This document shows positions 8,647-17,270 of a DNA stretch of 64,000 bases, piece by piece. The stretch is from assembly GCA_016707115.1 (NCBI GenBank), contig JADJIH010000001.1, positions 434,001 to 498,000 on the forward strand, written 5' to 3'. Each line of letters starts with the position of its first letter. The stretch's first letter is position 1. The position numbers and the translations under genes were made by a program. A model generated the notes under the pieces. The model was not told the DNA's origin. It did not search any database and was given only the letters and a program-made list of their open reading frames with translations. The DNA is from Ignavibacteriales bacterium. Lineage in GTDB: Bacteria > Bacteroidota > Ignavibacteria > Ignavibacteriales > Ignavibacteriaceae.

Positions 8647-11442
8647 TTACTTAATTAAAATCATTTTTTTTGTTTGAATAAAACCTTTTCCCGAATTTAG
8701 TTCGGGATCTGCGACTTTTAATTGATAGAAATAAACACCACTTGGAAGATTGGTTGGATTCCAGTTTAACTCATAAGTGCCAACAGTTTTTTCTTCGTTC
8801 AGTAGCATAGCAACTTCATTCCCAAGAATATCATATACTTTCAGGGATACACAGCCAGATACATGGAGTGAATATTTTATTTTTGTAGAAGGATTAAATG
8901 GATTAGGGTAGTTTTGATCTAAACTATAAGTAACCGGAGTATTAACGTTAACTTCATTTGAGTCTTCAACTGAAACAAAAAGTAGATCAGTAAATGTAAA
9001 ATCATCAACATACATTTGATATTGATCGGTTTCACCGAAGAAATCAATAGCAGATAATTTCAATTGGCTTCCATTGCCGGTAGCCCCTGCGGACCACGGC
9101 CAAGTGTAGATCGATGTTCCATTAAATTTTAATTCTGCTGCATCATTATCAATATCAACGATTAGTTCAACAAGATTCCAGTTGTTATAAGTGTATGTAA
9201 ATGAAGCAACACCTATTCCACCGGCATTCAAGCTGCCAAGACCACCTGCTTTGAAGAAGCATTCCATCGCCCATTCATAAACACCACCAGTGAACTTGGA
9301 CAATGTATTAAAGTAACCGAGTTTATCATTTGTTAGATAAATACGAAAACTGATTGAATATTTTCCAGAGGTCAAATCACCAATCGGATAAACAAGGTCA
9401 TTATTTTGTACAATAACAAATGAGTTTGGAGCACTGTATGATTGAGTATTTGAAATTAAAGGATCTTCAACGGTACTGCAGGGTATCAAAGTCCAGGTTG
9501 TCCAATCAATAGGATTCTGGCAAGCTAATCTCAATCCGGCAGTGTAGGTATCAAAATTATCTGCCCAGGATAAAATAATTCCAGGATCAGGTTCGGTTCT
9601 AAAACTCCAGGTAGGTCCGGTAACACTGCAGGTGTCACCGTTCTCTACAACATACCAATAGTAATTTGTATTATACTGCAAAGGTAGAGAAGAAATGTTC
9701 CAGGATGTTGCTAAACTTCCCGATTGAACTAAAGAAAGGCTATCAGGATTGGTACCAAAATAAAGATCATTATTATTTGTACTAACACCATTCTGCCACG
9801 TTATTTGTGCAAGATTAATTGATACCTCCGTTTCTCCATCTGATGGTGAAGAATTTGATGCATAGCCAACAGGGCAAGGAGAACTAAAATTAAAAGCTGC
9901 AATTCTTGTTTTCCAATTTGACCAACCCGTGAAAGGTATGTACTCATTTGTGTACCAAAAAGTACCTGGGTCTGTCGGATCAACAACCATTTGTGTGTAA
10001 TCTCCCCAACGCGGCGTAAATCCTATTTGAGATCCACCACCAGCATGTATAACAGTTTCAGCCACAGTCATTATACCAAGGGGATCAGAGGCGAATCTTC
10101 CGGTAAATCTAATATCCGGATAAATAGCTGAACTTGAAGCTGAATAACCTAATGCTAAGTTACCACTTCCATCCATTGCAATACTTCCCATCCATCTGTA
10201 TAAACTATCGGATGGAGCATAAGTGCCTTCCTGAAAAATACTCCAATCCGCTGATGTTTTTCTTAATTCCCACCATCGCATACCTGCACGTCCTGATCCG
10301 GCATTTACAGTCTGACAAACAACCATAGACTGATGACCACCAAAATTTCTATACTGTAAACGGTTCATTGGTTTATCAGCGAGATTATCTAATTTTTGGG
10401 TAGTTCCGAGTTGAGGAATTGAATTCGGTTCGCTAAATGCTGGTGTTGTTAAATATAATGGTCCTGTAAAAGTTGTATTAGCCGGGGTTATCCAATCTAC
10501 GTGAAATTGATATATATCAAGATTTGTGTTTCCAACTCCGTATCCATTGTAGGTTGCAAGAAAATAATTAGGAGCGCCAGCTGGAGGAAATGCCCCATCA
10601 CAGTCTGAGGGTAATAATGCATAGGTAGAATTTGGATTACTAAAATATTGCATTGTTGCAGTACCGCCCGATAACATTGTATTTCTATCAAAAACTGCTG
10701 CATAAGTTCCAAGATAATTTCCTGCACCAGAAGAAAATATGTTTGCAGACATATAATATCCATCTGGCCAAATCCCAAATTTTGGATAATCTGGCATGTT
10801 AGGAAATGAATAAGCGTATTGATAATAATTGCCTGTAGGATCGGGTGATGTAGAAACAGCAATCAAAATATAAAATGGTCCATTAGGATAGTTTGGCAAA
10901 GCAAATTGACTAACCATCCATCTATCTGCTACTTCATCATAAAGAACAATTGGGTCACCATCGTTTGTTCCACCCCACGGACCCGGCAATCCTGCCCAGA
11001 AATTAATATTATTAAAAGGACCGGCTAGAGAATTTCCGTTTTTATCCCAAATCTGAGTCTGCACATTAACCATTTGAACGTAATGATTTGGCCCAACATC
11101 TCCTGAAGGATCAGGTGGTGTATAGGCACCAGCACTAACACCTTCAAAATTTTTAGTAATGTTTGAAATACCTTCGGGACCATTATACTCCTGTAAGGAA
11201 CCATCCTTCACTACTTCCTGAACATTAATGTCAAATGGTATTCGAAGAGGAATAATTCCATCCGTCCAGTTTTCAATAGTTTTTGGAGTTGTTAGTGGTA
11301 GATCACGCATAGATTGTGAAATGCCCATTTTAATTGGTTGTGATACAACGGGGTTAGAAATTGTCTGACTCTGAGGAAAAATTAAATTTGCAATTAGGAA
11401 AAAAGTAACAATTAATGTTATTCGGTTAAATGTATTTACCAT
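8647..11442 (-). CDS. large secreted protein with T9SS type A sorting domain
   Basis: Extracellular or cell-surface protein of 931 residues with a signal peptide (LIVTFFLIANLIFPQSQ). AAGGAG stands 5-10 bases before ATG 11442. Residues 90-520 contain Asp/Gly-rich turns (GDVGPNHYVQMVN, DGDPIVLYDEVADRW) typical of a propeller-like surface domain. Residues 535-620 look fibronectin-III-like (YYWYVVENGDTC). Residues 635-790 look like a lectin/LamG-type jelly roll. The C-terminus has NYPNPFNPSTKIKY and TKKMILIK, a T9SS type A sorting signal. Function is unknown; adhesion or extracellular binding is an inference. Confidence 0.8.
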   Translation of the reverse strand: MVNTFNRITLIVTFFLIANLIFPQSQTISNPVVSQPIKMGISQSMRDLPLTTPKTIENWTDGIIPLRIPFDINVQEVVKDGSLQEYNGPEGISNITKNFEGVSAGAYTPPDPSGDVGPNHYVQMVNVQTQIWDKNGNSLAGPFNNINFWAGLPGPWGGTNDGDPIVLYDEVADRWMVSQFALPNYPNGPFYILIAVSTSPDPTGNYYQYAYSFPNMPDYPKFGIWPDGYYMSANIFSSGAGNYLGTYAAVFDRNTMLSGGTATMQYFSNPNSTYALLPSDCDGAFPPAGAPNYFLATYNGYGVGNTNLDIYQFHVDWITPANTTFTGPLYLTTPAFSEPNSIPQLGTTQKLDNLADKPMNRLQYRNFGGHQSMVVCQTVNAGSGRAGMRWWELRKTSADWSIFQEGTYAPSDSLYRWMGSIAMDGSGNLALGYSASSSAIYPDIRFTGRFASDPLGIMTVAETVIHAGGGSQIGFTPRWGDYTQMVVDPTDPGTFWYTNEYIPFTGWSNWKTRIAAFNFSSPCPVGYASNSSPSDGETEVSINLAQITWQNGVSTNNNDLYFGTNPDSLSLVQSGSLATSWNISSLPLQYNTNYYWYVVENGDTCSVTGPTWSFRTEPDPGIILSWADNFDTYTAGLRLACQNPIDWTTWTLIPCSTVEDPLISNTQSYSAPNSFVIVQNNDLVYPIGDLTSGKYSISFRIYLTNDKLGYFNTLSKFTGGVYEWAMECFFKAGGLGSLNAGGIGVASFTYTYNNWNLVELIVDIDNDAAELKFNGTSIYTWPWSAGATGNGSQLKLSAIDFFGETDQYQMYVDDFTFTDLLFVSVEDSNEVNVNTPVTYSLDQNYPNPFNPSTKIKYSLHVSGCVSLKVYDILGNEVAMLLNEEKTVGTYELNWNPTNLPSGVYFYQLKVADPELNSGKGFIQTKKMILIK

Positions 11443-11895
11443 TAGATTACTCCTTTATAGTATTGCTTGAATAAAGCAATCTTGATTTATTAAAAATATT
11501 ATGATTTTGAATTAATATTAGGATCCTTTTTTGCAGGTCAAAAAAATAAAACATTAAGCCTGCTTCGTGTGAGTATTCTTGGTGTTATCTCGGTAAGTAT
11601 TCAGCAATTAAACTCTTAAACTCTTACTCTCACGTAGTAGAGAAAATTTACTACTGGTAATAAGCATATTAATTTTATCAAAGTCAAAATGTTTCGATTT
11701 GCAAATGCTAACGATTGTTGAATGTGTATAAATAAAAGAAACACCTGCAACCTAGGCTGCAGGGTATTGTGTTAATAAAAAGCTTGGTTGATATTCTTTG
11801 AATCTTAATGTTAAAATGGAATATTAATTTTTAAAAAATCTATATAGTTTAATACATTTATTATATTTTAAATGAACATAAAGGAGATTAGAGAA
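11443..11895. other. intergenic region between divergent genes
   Basis: This stretch separates two divergent genes and should hold both promoters, but no box was confidently assigned. A near-perfect palindrome CCTGCAaCCTAGGcTGCAGG lies at 11744-11763. The start of an imperfect repeat shared with 13569-13620 begins at 11757. Nothing coding is seen. Confidence 0.4.
11757..11801 (+). repeat. imperfect interspersed repeat, copy 1
   Basis: Begins CTGCAGGGTATTGTG, continues TTAATAAAAAGC and ends near GATATTCTTTG. It matches 13569-13621 with a few substitutions and one G-rich insertion. The two copies bracket the DUF72 and L,D-transpeptidase-like genes. Confidence 0.4.
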
Positions 11896-12747
11896 ATGCT
11901 AAGAATAGGAACCTGCAGTTGGAAATATGATTCCTGGAAAGGAATTGTATATCCAGATAAAGAAGAGGTTAACTTCTTAGAAGAATACTCGAAACATTTC
12001 AATACTGTTGAAGTCGATCAATGGTTCTGGTCTTTGTTTGAGCCAAAGAAAGTATTGTTACCAAAGGAAAGTGATGTTAAATCATATTCAGAATCTGTTC
12101 CTGATAATTTTAGATTTACGATTAAAATACCAAACAGTATCACAATTACACATTTCTACAATAAAAATAAAACTGAAGAACTAAAACCAAATCCATTTTT
12201 CCTGAAAACAGATCTCTTTGAAAAATTTCTTGAAACTCTAAAACCGATAAAGAAAAATATTGGTATGCTGATGTTTCAGTTTGAATATTTGAATAAGCAA
12301 AAGATAAGCGGGCTTACTGAGTTTCTTGATAGGTTTGAATCCTTCATTGAATCAATAGAAAAAAAATATGTTTACGGTGTTGAAATCCGCAATCCAAACT
12401 TTCTTCAAAAACCTTTTTTTGAGTTTCTTGAGAGAAATAAATTAGCAATCATATTCCTGCAGGGATATTATATGCCTCCAATCTGGGAAGTGTTTAATGA
12501 ATACAAGGATCATATTAAATCCACAGCAGTAATAAGATTGCACGGTCCGGATAGAAGTGGAATAGAAAAGAAAACAGGAAATATTTGGAACACAATAGTT
12601 GAACCAAAAGATGATGAGTTAGATAAAGTTGCAGAGATAATTCACTATCTTAAAACTAAAAAAGTTGATACTTATGTAAATGTTAATAATCATTATGAAG
12701 GCAGTGCACCGCTTACGATAAACAAAATCAATACACTAATTAAGTAA
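11896..12747 (+). CDS. DUF72 (YecE-like) protein
   Basis: TIM-barrel-type protein of the DUF72 family, 283 residues, probably cytosolic; its reaction is not established. ATG 11896 is preceded at 9 bases by AAGGAG and gives MLRIGTCSWKYDSWKG, the conserved DUF72 opening. An upstream ATG at 11872 lacks such a site. Other family features visible are FNTVEVDQWFW near residue 35, VYGVEIRNPNF near 165, and the late TYVNVNNHYEGSAP. The L,D-transpeptidase-like gene starts 26 bases downstream, so co-transcription is likely. Confidence 0.87.
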   Translation: MLRIGTCSWKYDSWKGIVYPDKEEVNFLEEYSKHFNTVEVDQWFWSLFEPKKVLLPKESDVKSYSESVPDNFRFTIKIPNSITITHFYNKNKTEELKPNPFFLKTDLFEKFLETLKPIKKNIGMLMFQFEYLNKQKISGLTEFLDRFESFIESIEKKYVYGVEIRNPNFLQKPFFEFLERNKLAIIFLQGYYMPPIWEVFNEYKDHIKSTAVIRLHGPDRSGIEKKTGNIWNTIVEPKDDELDKVAEIIHYLKTKKVDTYVNVNNHYEGSAPLTINKINTLIK

Positions 12748-12773
12748 TGTTGTATGAAATTAAAAGGTCATTT

Positions 12774-13538
12774 ATGAGAAAATATTTTATAATACTGATA
12801 TCGTTATCAACTTCAATCTGCTTTGCTCAGACCTGGAATAATTCTCCAATCCCAAATACTAGTAAACAGATGGTATTGGTTTTAACTGATTCCATAACAT
12901 CTACAAATGGCGAACTTGTTTACTTTGAAAGACAGAATGATAAAAGCTCCTGGAAAAAGATAAGTTCTACTATTCCTATCGTTCTTGGCAGAAACGGTCT
13001 TGGATGGGGAAGAGGATTAAATTCTATTGATTCATTAAAGCTGCCTATGAAAACTGAAGGTGATGGAAGAAGTCCCGCTGGAGTATTTGAATTAGGTGCT
13101 GCTTTTGGTTATGTAAGTGCTAATGAAATTAAAGGATTGAAAATTCCATATATACCTATTACGGAGATGGTTGAATGTATCGATGATATAAAATCAAGTT
13201 ATTATAATCAGATAGTAGCAAGGGATGATATTAAAGAAGTAGATTGGCAATCATCAGAGAAAATGTTTTTTGCCGAAATATGGTACCAACAGGGTATAGT
13301 TATAGAACAAAATACAAATCCAATAATCAACGGATCAGGTTCTTGTATATTCCTTCACAATTGGTCACAGCCTAACGAAATCACAGCAGGTTGTACCGAA
13401 ATGGAACCAGAAAAATTAAAAGAATTAATTTATTGGCTGGATTCTTCATCAAACCCAATTCTTATTCAACTTACAAAGCAACTTTTTAATGAGTATCAGA
13501 ATCCCTGGCAGCTGCCCATCCCAATAGATATTCCTTAA
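12774..13538 (+). CDS. L,D-transpeptidase-like (YkuD-type) exported protein
   Basis: Exported protein of 254 residues, predicted to act on peptidoglycan peptides in the periplasm. ATG 12774 gives a clean signal peptide (ILISLSTSICFAQ); the 9 extra upstream codons are unlikely. The C-terminal half has the YkuD-like arrangement: an invariant His in CIFLHNW and, 12 residues on, the catalytic Cys in TAGCTEM. Earlier segments KTEGDGRSPAGVFELG and VPLGRNGLGWGRG-like turns fit the substrate cradle of this family. It belongs to the shorter-motif (AGCTxM) subgroup rather than the SHGC type. The exact reaction is inferred. Confidence 0.8.
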   Translation: MRKYFIILISLSTSICFAQTWNNSPIPNTSKQMVLVLTDSITSTNGELVYFERQNDKSSWKKISSTIPIVLGRNGLGWGRGLNSIDSLKLPMKTEGDGRSPAGVFELGAAFGYVSANEIKGLKIPYIPITEMVECIDDIKSSYYNQIVARDDIKEVDWQSSEKMFFAEIWYQQGIVIEQNTNPIINGSGSCIFLHNWSQPNEITAGCTEMEPEKLKELIYWLDSSSNPILIQLTKQLFNEYQNPWQLPIPIDIP

Positions 13539-13913
13539 TAACATAGACTTATGCCACTGACCCCTTAGCTGCATGGCCTTGAGTTAACAAAAAGCGGGGG
13601 GGGGAGGGATTCTTTCTAACAACGATTCAGAAATAAGTTAGGTGTTAGAAGTTATCAAATACTTATTTAATGATTGCCAACTACGAAGTATTATTTTACT
13701 CAAAAAGATTGAACCTTTAATAATAAAAATTTAATTTGCATCTGCATTGATGTAAATATTATGCTACTCTACTCAAAATACTCCTTTATACCGCCTTACC
13801 AGCGGGGGACTGACTTTATGTTAGATGCTGGGTCTTTTTAATTAACAATTTTATTTAATACTTACTTATGTTGGGTGCAAAGTTATTGAGTGCGCATTAT
13901 TAAGGGATTTTAT
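13539..13913. other. intergenic region with repeat and G-tract
   Basis: No gene is seen. It contains copy 2 of the 11757 repeat, a run of nine G at about 13596-13604, and a short inverted repeat CCGC..GCGG near 13792-13807. Three boxes fit GTTRRRY: GTTAGGT near 13640, GTTAGAT near 13820 and GTTGGGT near 13870. Boxes of that form end attC sites, but complementary partners were not found. Confidence 0.35.
13569..13621 (+). repeat. imperfect interspersed repeat, copy 2
   Basis: Begins CTGCATGGCCTTGAG, continues TTAACAAAAAGC, then a G-run and ATTCTTTC. It is the partner of the copy at 11757. Confidence 0.4.
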
Positions 13914-14561
13914 ATGAAAATATTATTCAGTTTTTTACCAATTCTAATTTTAATTTATGGTTGTGGAACTGGCAGACAATTTACTGTTAATCCTGCAACT
14001 GATTTAAAGATCGATTCGACAAAAGTTTTCGATGTTGAAACTTTATTCGGGAAACCAGAAGAAGTTAAAACAATCGATGAAAATAATGTAAGCTCAAAAA
14101 TTCACGTTTATTTTTATGCGCAAAAACCTGGTTATTTTAGTTATGTTTCAATGAAAAATCTAGAGCTTGAATTTATAAAAAATACACTAAACGGATATAT
14201 TTATCAAAATTCTTTTGGAGAGCCAAATACAAATTTTACTGATACTTTGAAAAACATAATAGAAATTGGAGTATCAAAAAAAAATGATGTGTTAAGTGTA
14301 TTTGGAGAACCTTCTGGAAAAACTAATCTTCCAACTAATCTTATAAACTATACCCTTGGACTGAATACAGTTAAAATAGTTCCTGAAGCTAATGATGCTT
14401 GGGTTTATTCGTTAAAATATTTTGAAGATGTGTATAGCACCCCAAAACCTTATTACAAATTTTTAATATTCTTCTTTAATTCTGATCAAAAAGTAATTGA
14501 TAAATACTATGTAAGTAATATTACCCGAGAAGTCATTAAGCCGAAGATAAGTGAGCATTAG
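13914..14561 (+). CDS. lipoprotein with two BamE/SmpA-like modules
   Basis: A 215-residue lipoprotein. The in-frame ATG at 13914 gives the signal peptide FLPILILIYGC with the lipobox Cys near residue 17; the frame's first Met at 13890 is less likely. Two similar segments carry the V..LFGKPE and DVLSVFGEPSGKT pattern (near residues 45 and 130). That pattern is typical of the small alpha/beta BamE/SmpA fold that occurs in outer-membrane lipoproteins. The assignment is from pattern only. It starts a run of three unrelated small envelope genes separated by about 150-250 bases. Confidence 0.6.
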   Translation: MKILFSFLPILILIYGCGTGRQFTVNPATDLKIDSTKVFDVETLFGKPEEVKTIDENNVSSKIHVYFYAQKPGYFSYVSMKNLELEFIKNTLNGYIYQNSFGEPNTNFTDTLKNIIEIGVSKKNDVLSVFGEPSGKTNLPTNLINYTLGLNTVKIVPEANDAWVYSLKYFEDVYSTPKPYYKFLIFFFNSDQKVIDKYYVSNITREVIKPKISEH

Positions 14562-14598
14562 TTTTAATACAATTAAATACTGGTTCAAAATAATGTGT

Positions 14599-14664
14599 CT
14601 AACTTTTTTAATCCGCCCTGATGGATAGATAAGTACAAAGGCAGGAGGATATAAAAATATTGAT
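14599..14664 (+). repeat. structured interspersed repeat, copy A
   Basis: Shares TTTAATCCGCC, TAAGTACAAAG and GAGGATATAAAAATATT in order and spacing with copy B (15471). Further right, CCTCCTTGTTATGGGCGG (14761-14778) can pair with its CCGCCC, ATAA, ACAA and GGAGG blocks across a long loop, so the whole intergenic space may fold. Confidence 0.55.
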
Positions 14665-14815
14665 CAATCCATTTGATGGATTGGTAAACAGGTTAATAAT
14701 TTTAAGTTTGTTCTTAGTGTTGTTTAATTAAATATTTTTTAATTGTGGTGTTTTACTTGGCCTCCTTGTTATGGGCGGTGTTAAGTGTAAAAGCAATATA
14801 TTTAGGACTTCCAAA

Positions 14816-15460
14816 ATGAAATCAGTGCTACTCCTTCTAATTTATTTATCAATTGAAATGTTTTCCCAAAATGATTCAAGCTTTATTGAATTTGTAAATG
14901 GAGAAAAACTTTTTGGCAAAGTAAAATATAAAGTTTCTAATAATGGACCATCTTATCTTTCACTTAATGATTCAGCCCAATTTTTAATTGGAAGAGTAAC
15001 TAGTTTTCAAAATGAAGATGGTTATTTTACAAAACACGAAGGATATAAAAATAATTTTTTAAAGCGTATAGTCGCTGGCAGAATTAATCTATATCAGGAA
15101 ACTGTATCAATACCTGGGAATCCATATAGTACCACCTCTTCAGATATATCATTTGAATATTTTTCAAAGGATAATGGCGATATTATGAGGGCAGATTATG
15201 AAAAATTAGAGCGAGCGTTATCTGATAATATGGAAAGTTTAAATCGTCTAAAAACTTATAAAACTCTTGAATATGTGCATTGGGGAATGCTTGGAGGTGG
15301 AGCAGCATTAATAATTGCAGGATTATTAACAGGAAGCAAAGATAAGCCAAACCTAACACTAATTGTAACTGGCAGTGTAGTCAGTGCACTTTCTATTATC
15401 CCATATTTTATGAGAAAGCCACAACTAAAATCTGCTATAAATTATTATAATGGTAATTAA
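14816..15460 (+). CDS. hypothetical envelope protein with two C-terminal membrane segments
   Basis: A 214-residue protein of unknown family. ATG 14816 gives a signal peptide (VLLLLIYLSIEMFSQ); the frame's earlier ATG at 14771 lies inside the structured repeat region. A short beta-rich part (FIEFVNGEKLFGKVKYK, near residue 25) is followed by a charged stretch. Two hydrophobic segments follow (GMLGGGAALIIAGLLTG and LIVTGSVVSALSIIPYF). It probably sits in the inner membrane. Nothing in the neighbours fixes its role. Confidence 0.6.
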   Translation: MKSVLLLLIYLSIEMFSQNDSSFIEFVNGEKLFGKVKYKVSNNGPSYLSLNDSAQFLIGRVTSFQNEDGYFTKHEGYKNNFLKRIVAGRINLYQETVSIPGNPYSTTSSDISFEYFSKDNGDIMRADYEKLERALSDNMESLNRLKTYKTLEYVHWGMLGGGAALIIAGLLTGSKDKPNLTLIVTGSVVSALSIIPYFMRKPQLKSAINYYNGN

Positions 15461-15470
15461 ACTATTACAC

Positions 15471-15545
15471 CTAGCCTCTTTAATCCGCCACGGGCGGACA
15501 GGTAAGTACAAAGCCAAGAGGATATAAAAATATTAGATAGGCTAG
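15471..15545 (+). repeat. structured interspersed repeat, copy B
   Basis: The unit is bounded by CTAGCC (15471-15476) and GGCTAG (15540-15545). An internal hairpin TCCGCC/GGCGGA lies at 15484-15498, and CTCTT/AAGAG arms surround it. It aligns with copy A over about 67 bases with one indel. Confidence 0.6.
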
Positions 15546-15622
15546 CACCTAATCCCAAAATAGTTAAAAAGTGACAGCGCGGGACAGGGGTTATTTTTTA
15601 TGGAACTAAAATCGCAACTAGA

Positions 15623-16318
15623 ATGAAGTTAATTTTGATCAATAAATTGAAATATTTTCTTTGTCTAATATTTGACCTGGGCTTAACAATTAATATTATT
15701 GCTCAGACAACGGGAACATTTATGCAAGTAAATGAGATAGAAGCAGGATTTAGTTATAAAATATTTCAGCGGGAATTTGATAAGGAGTTTGTTGATGGGA
15801 GTACACGGGCACGTTGGGACATACCAGCAATTTATGGTAAATATAAGATCAATGAATGGCTAAGTGTAAATTTAGAAGGAGCAGTTTATTTTACATTGGT
15901 AAATTTAATACCAGGTAGGAACTATATAAATTATCATATGGGCGGAGGATATGAAGCATTGTTTTACAAGTTTAACGGAATCAACCTGCATTCAGTAGCA
16001 CAATTTGATTACAATGTTAATTATGATAGATCAGAATATAAATATCACAAGAAACAGCAGTTTTTAATTTTAGGATTAAAGATCGAAAAGATCTTTGAAA
16101 TTGAAGATTTGAAAATGGGAGTGCACATAGGCTCTGCATATGTTTATAACAAAATAACTGATGAATCGCCGAATTGTATCGTTTCATCTGAATCAAAATA
16201 TAATTTTGGAGCAACTTTTGGCTTTAACATGCTGGCAGGTGAAAATATACAAATAGCAGGACAAGTTGTTTATGCTTATTACTTTCAACCACAACTAGCA
16301 ATAGGGTACATTTTTTAG
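15623..16318 (+). CDS. outer-membrane beta-barrel-like protein
   Basis: A 231-residue exported protein. The signal peptide (LCLIFDLGLTINIIAQ) ends after AQ near residue 28. The mature part alternates polar and hydrophobic residues with aromatic ends (WLSVNLEGAVYFTLVN, HSVAQFDYNVNYDRS, IQIAGQVVYAYYF) and ends in an aromatic strand, GYIF. This is the usual picture of a small 8-10 strand outer-membrane barrel. No specific family was recognised. It is the last of the three small envelope genes in this stretch. Confidence 0.6.
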   Translation: MKLILINKLKYFLCLIFDLGLTINIIAQTTGTFMQVNEIEAGFSYKIFQREFDKEFVDGSTRARWDIPAIYGKYKINEWLSVNLEGAVYFTLVNLIPGRNYINYHMGGGYEALFYKFNGINLHSVAQFDYNVNYDRSEYKYHKKQQFLILGLKIEKIFEIEDLKMGVHIGSAYVYNKITDESPNCIVSSESKYNFGATFGFNMLAGENIQIAGQVVYAYYFQPQLAIGYIF

Positions 16319-16500
16319 GATTATTTAAGGTGCGGAAAGCCGTTGTTTATTGTGGAATCGATTGCCCAGGTGTTTGTAAAATCCCAACCGCCTCCGCCTG
16401 AGTCCAAACGATTTTCTATTCAAAAAATCGAATTGTAAATATTTTTTGTTCTAATTTTTCCCAAATCATTCCAGGTGAAAAACCTTAACCACTATTGTGA

Positions 16501-16737
16501 TTAAGGAATTACTAATGCTACCTCAGGTCGGAAATAATTCAGGAACAATTGTTTAAGTTTTATTATGATGGTTCTTACGGTTTGATAAGTGAGATGAAGG
16601 ATATCGGATATGTCTTTTGCATTATATCCTTGCATAAGATGAGAGAGAATATTTTTCTCTTTATTGGTGAGAGTTTTCTGCCAATCTTTGAAATCTATAT
16701 TGAATGAAATCTGTTCTTCAACTGATTCCTTCTTCAA
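16501..16737 (-). pseudogene. C-terminal HTH half of split sigma-70-like protein
   Basis: The 78 codons from TTG 16737 encode FKDWQKTLTNKEKNILSHL, then GYNAKDISDILHLTYQTVRT. This is a helix-turn-helix like sigma-70 region 4. It is in the same frame as the 110-codon piece upstream, separated only by one TAA and three codons. No ribosome-binding site precedes the TTG. In family members the F-x-W-L-x-T-L segment follows directly on the N-terminal part, so the two pieces were most likely one protein of about 190 residues. Independent translation of this half is possible but unsupported. Confidence 0.6.
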
Positions 16738-16746
16738 GAGCTTTGA

Positions 16747-17079
16747 TTACATCCAATCATCAAACTCTACAATCTCTACAATCTCAGTTTCAACATCTGG
16801 TATTCTTCTGTAGAAGGAAAGAGCATCAATAGAAAATGTACCCCCATAACCCTTTTTGCAAGTACTCCTTACGTCCACCTGCTTAGCATGAGAAGTAACG
16901 AAATATTTGTACTCTTGTTTTTTAATTTCTTTTCCTTTGAGAGAATCATTTTTATATTTCTCATAAGACTGGCAAACAAGTTCTTGAATTTTATCTTTTC
17001 TACGTTCTGGCTCTTCGTACCTGAGTACAGCATAATATGCCCGTGTTTTTACAAAAGGATATAGTTCGACCCAGCTCAT
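16747..17079 (-). CDS. N-terminal part of sigma-70-like protein (cut by in-frame TAA)
   Basis: A 110-residue protein with AGGAGGTTA placed ideally before ATG 17079. The sequence WVELYPFVKTRAYYAVLRY, EERRKDKIQELVC and QVDVRSTCKKGYGG matches the region-2-like half of small atypical sigma-70-type proteins found on mobile or phage-like DNA. It ends FDDWM then TAA (16747-16749), and the same frame continues as the HTH half. It is the third gene of a minus-strand operon starting with two tiny peptides. Its activity without the HTH is doubtful. Confidence 0.6.
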   Translation of the reverse strand: MSWVELYPFVKTRAYYAVLRYEEPERRKDKIQELVCQSYEKYKNDSLKGKEIKKQEYKYFVTSHAKQVDVRSTCKKGYGGTFSIDALSFYRRIPDVETEIVEIVEFDDWM

Positions 17080-17106
17080 TAACCTCCTGTGATAAGTTGT
17101 TAGATT

Positions 17107-17190
17107 TTATTTTGAATTTTTAGAAGTGGTGAGTATAATTTTGAATGCAGCTTCAGCGATTATCAGAGCGATACCAAATATCTGTATCAT
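17107..17190 (-). CDS. tiny hydrophobic peptide (27 aa)
   Basis: MIQIFGIALIIAEAAFKI then ILTTSKNSK. GGAGGTAAAAA stands right before the ATG, a strong ribosome-binding site. The ATG overlaps the stop of the preceding tiny gene (ATGA), which implies translational coupling. The first 20 residues could form one membrane helix or an amphipathic helix. Function is unknown; it could be a leader or a small membrane peptide. Confidence 0.55.
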   Translation of the reverse strand: MIQIFGIALIIAEAAFKIILTTSKNSK

Positions 17191-17270
17191 TTTTTACCTC
17201 CAAATATTTCTCTGAGAATAGTATTAACAAGTTCACCCAACTCTTCGTACAAGTTTTTTTGGTTGCTCAT
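17187..17270 (-). CDS. tiny peptide (27 aa), first gene of sigma-like operon
   Basis: MSNQKNLYEELGELVNTI then LREIFGGKK. GGAGG with 5 bases spacing precedes ATG 17270. The peptide looks like an amphipathic helix with a Gly-Lys tail. It is coupled by ATGA overlap to the next peptide gene. No family was recognised; the ribosome-binding site and overlap are the evidence that it is translated. Confidence 0.5.
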   Translation of the reverse strand: MSNQKNLYEELGELVNTILREIFGGKK

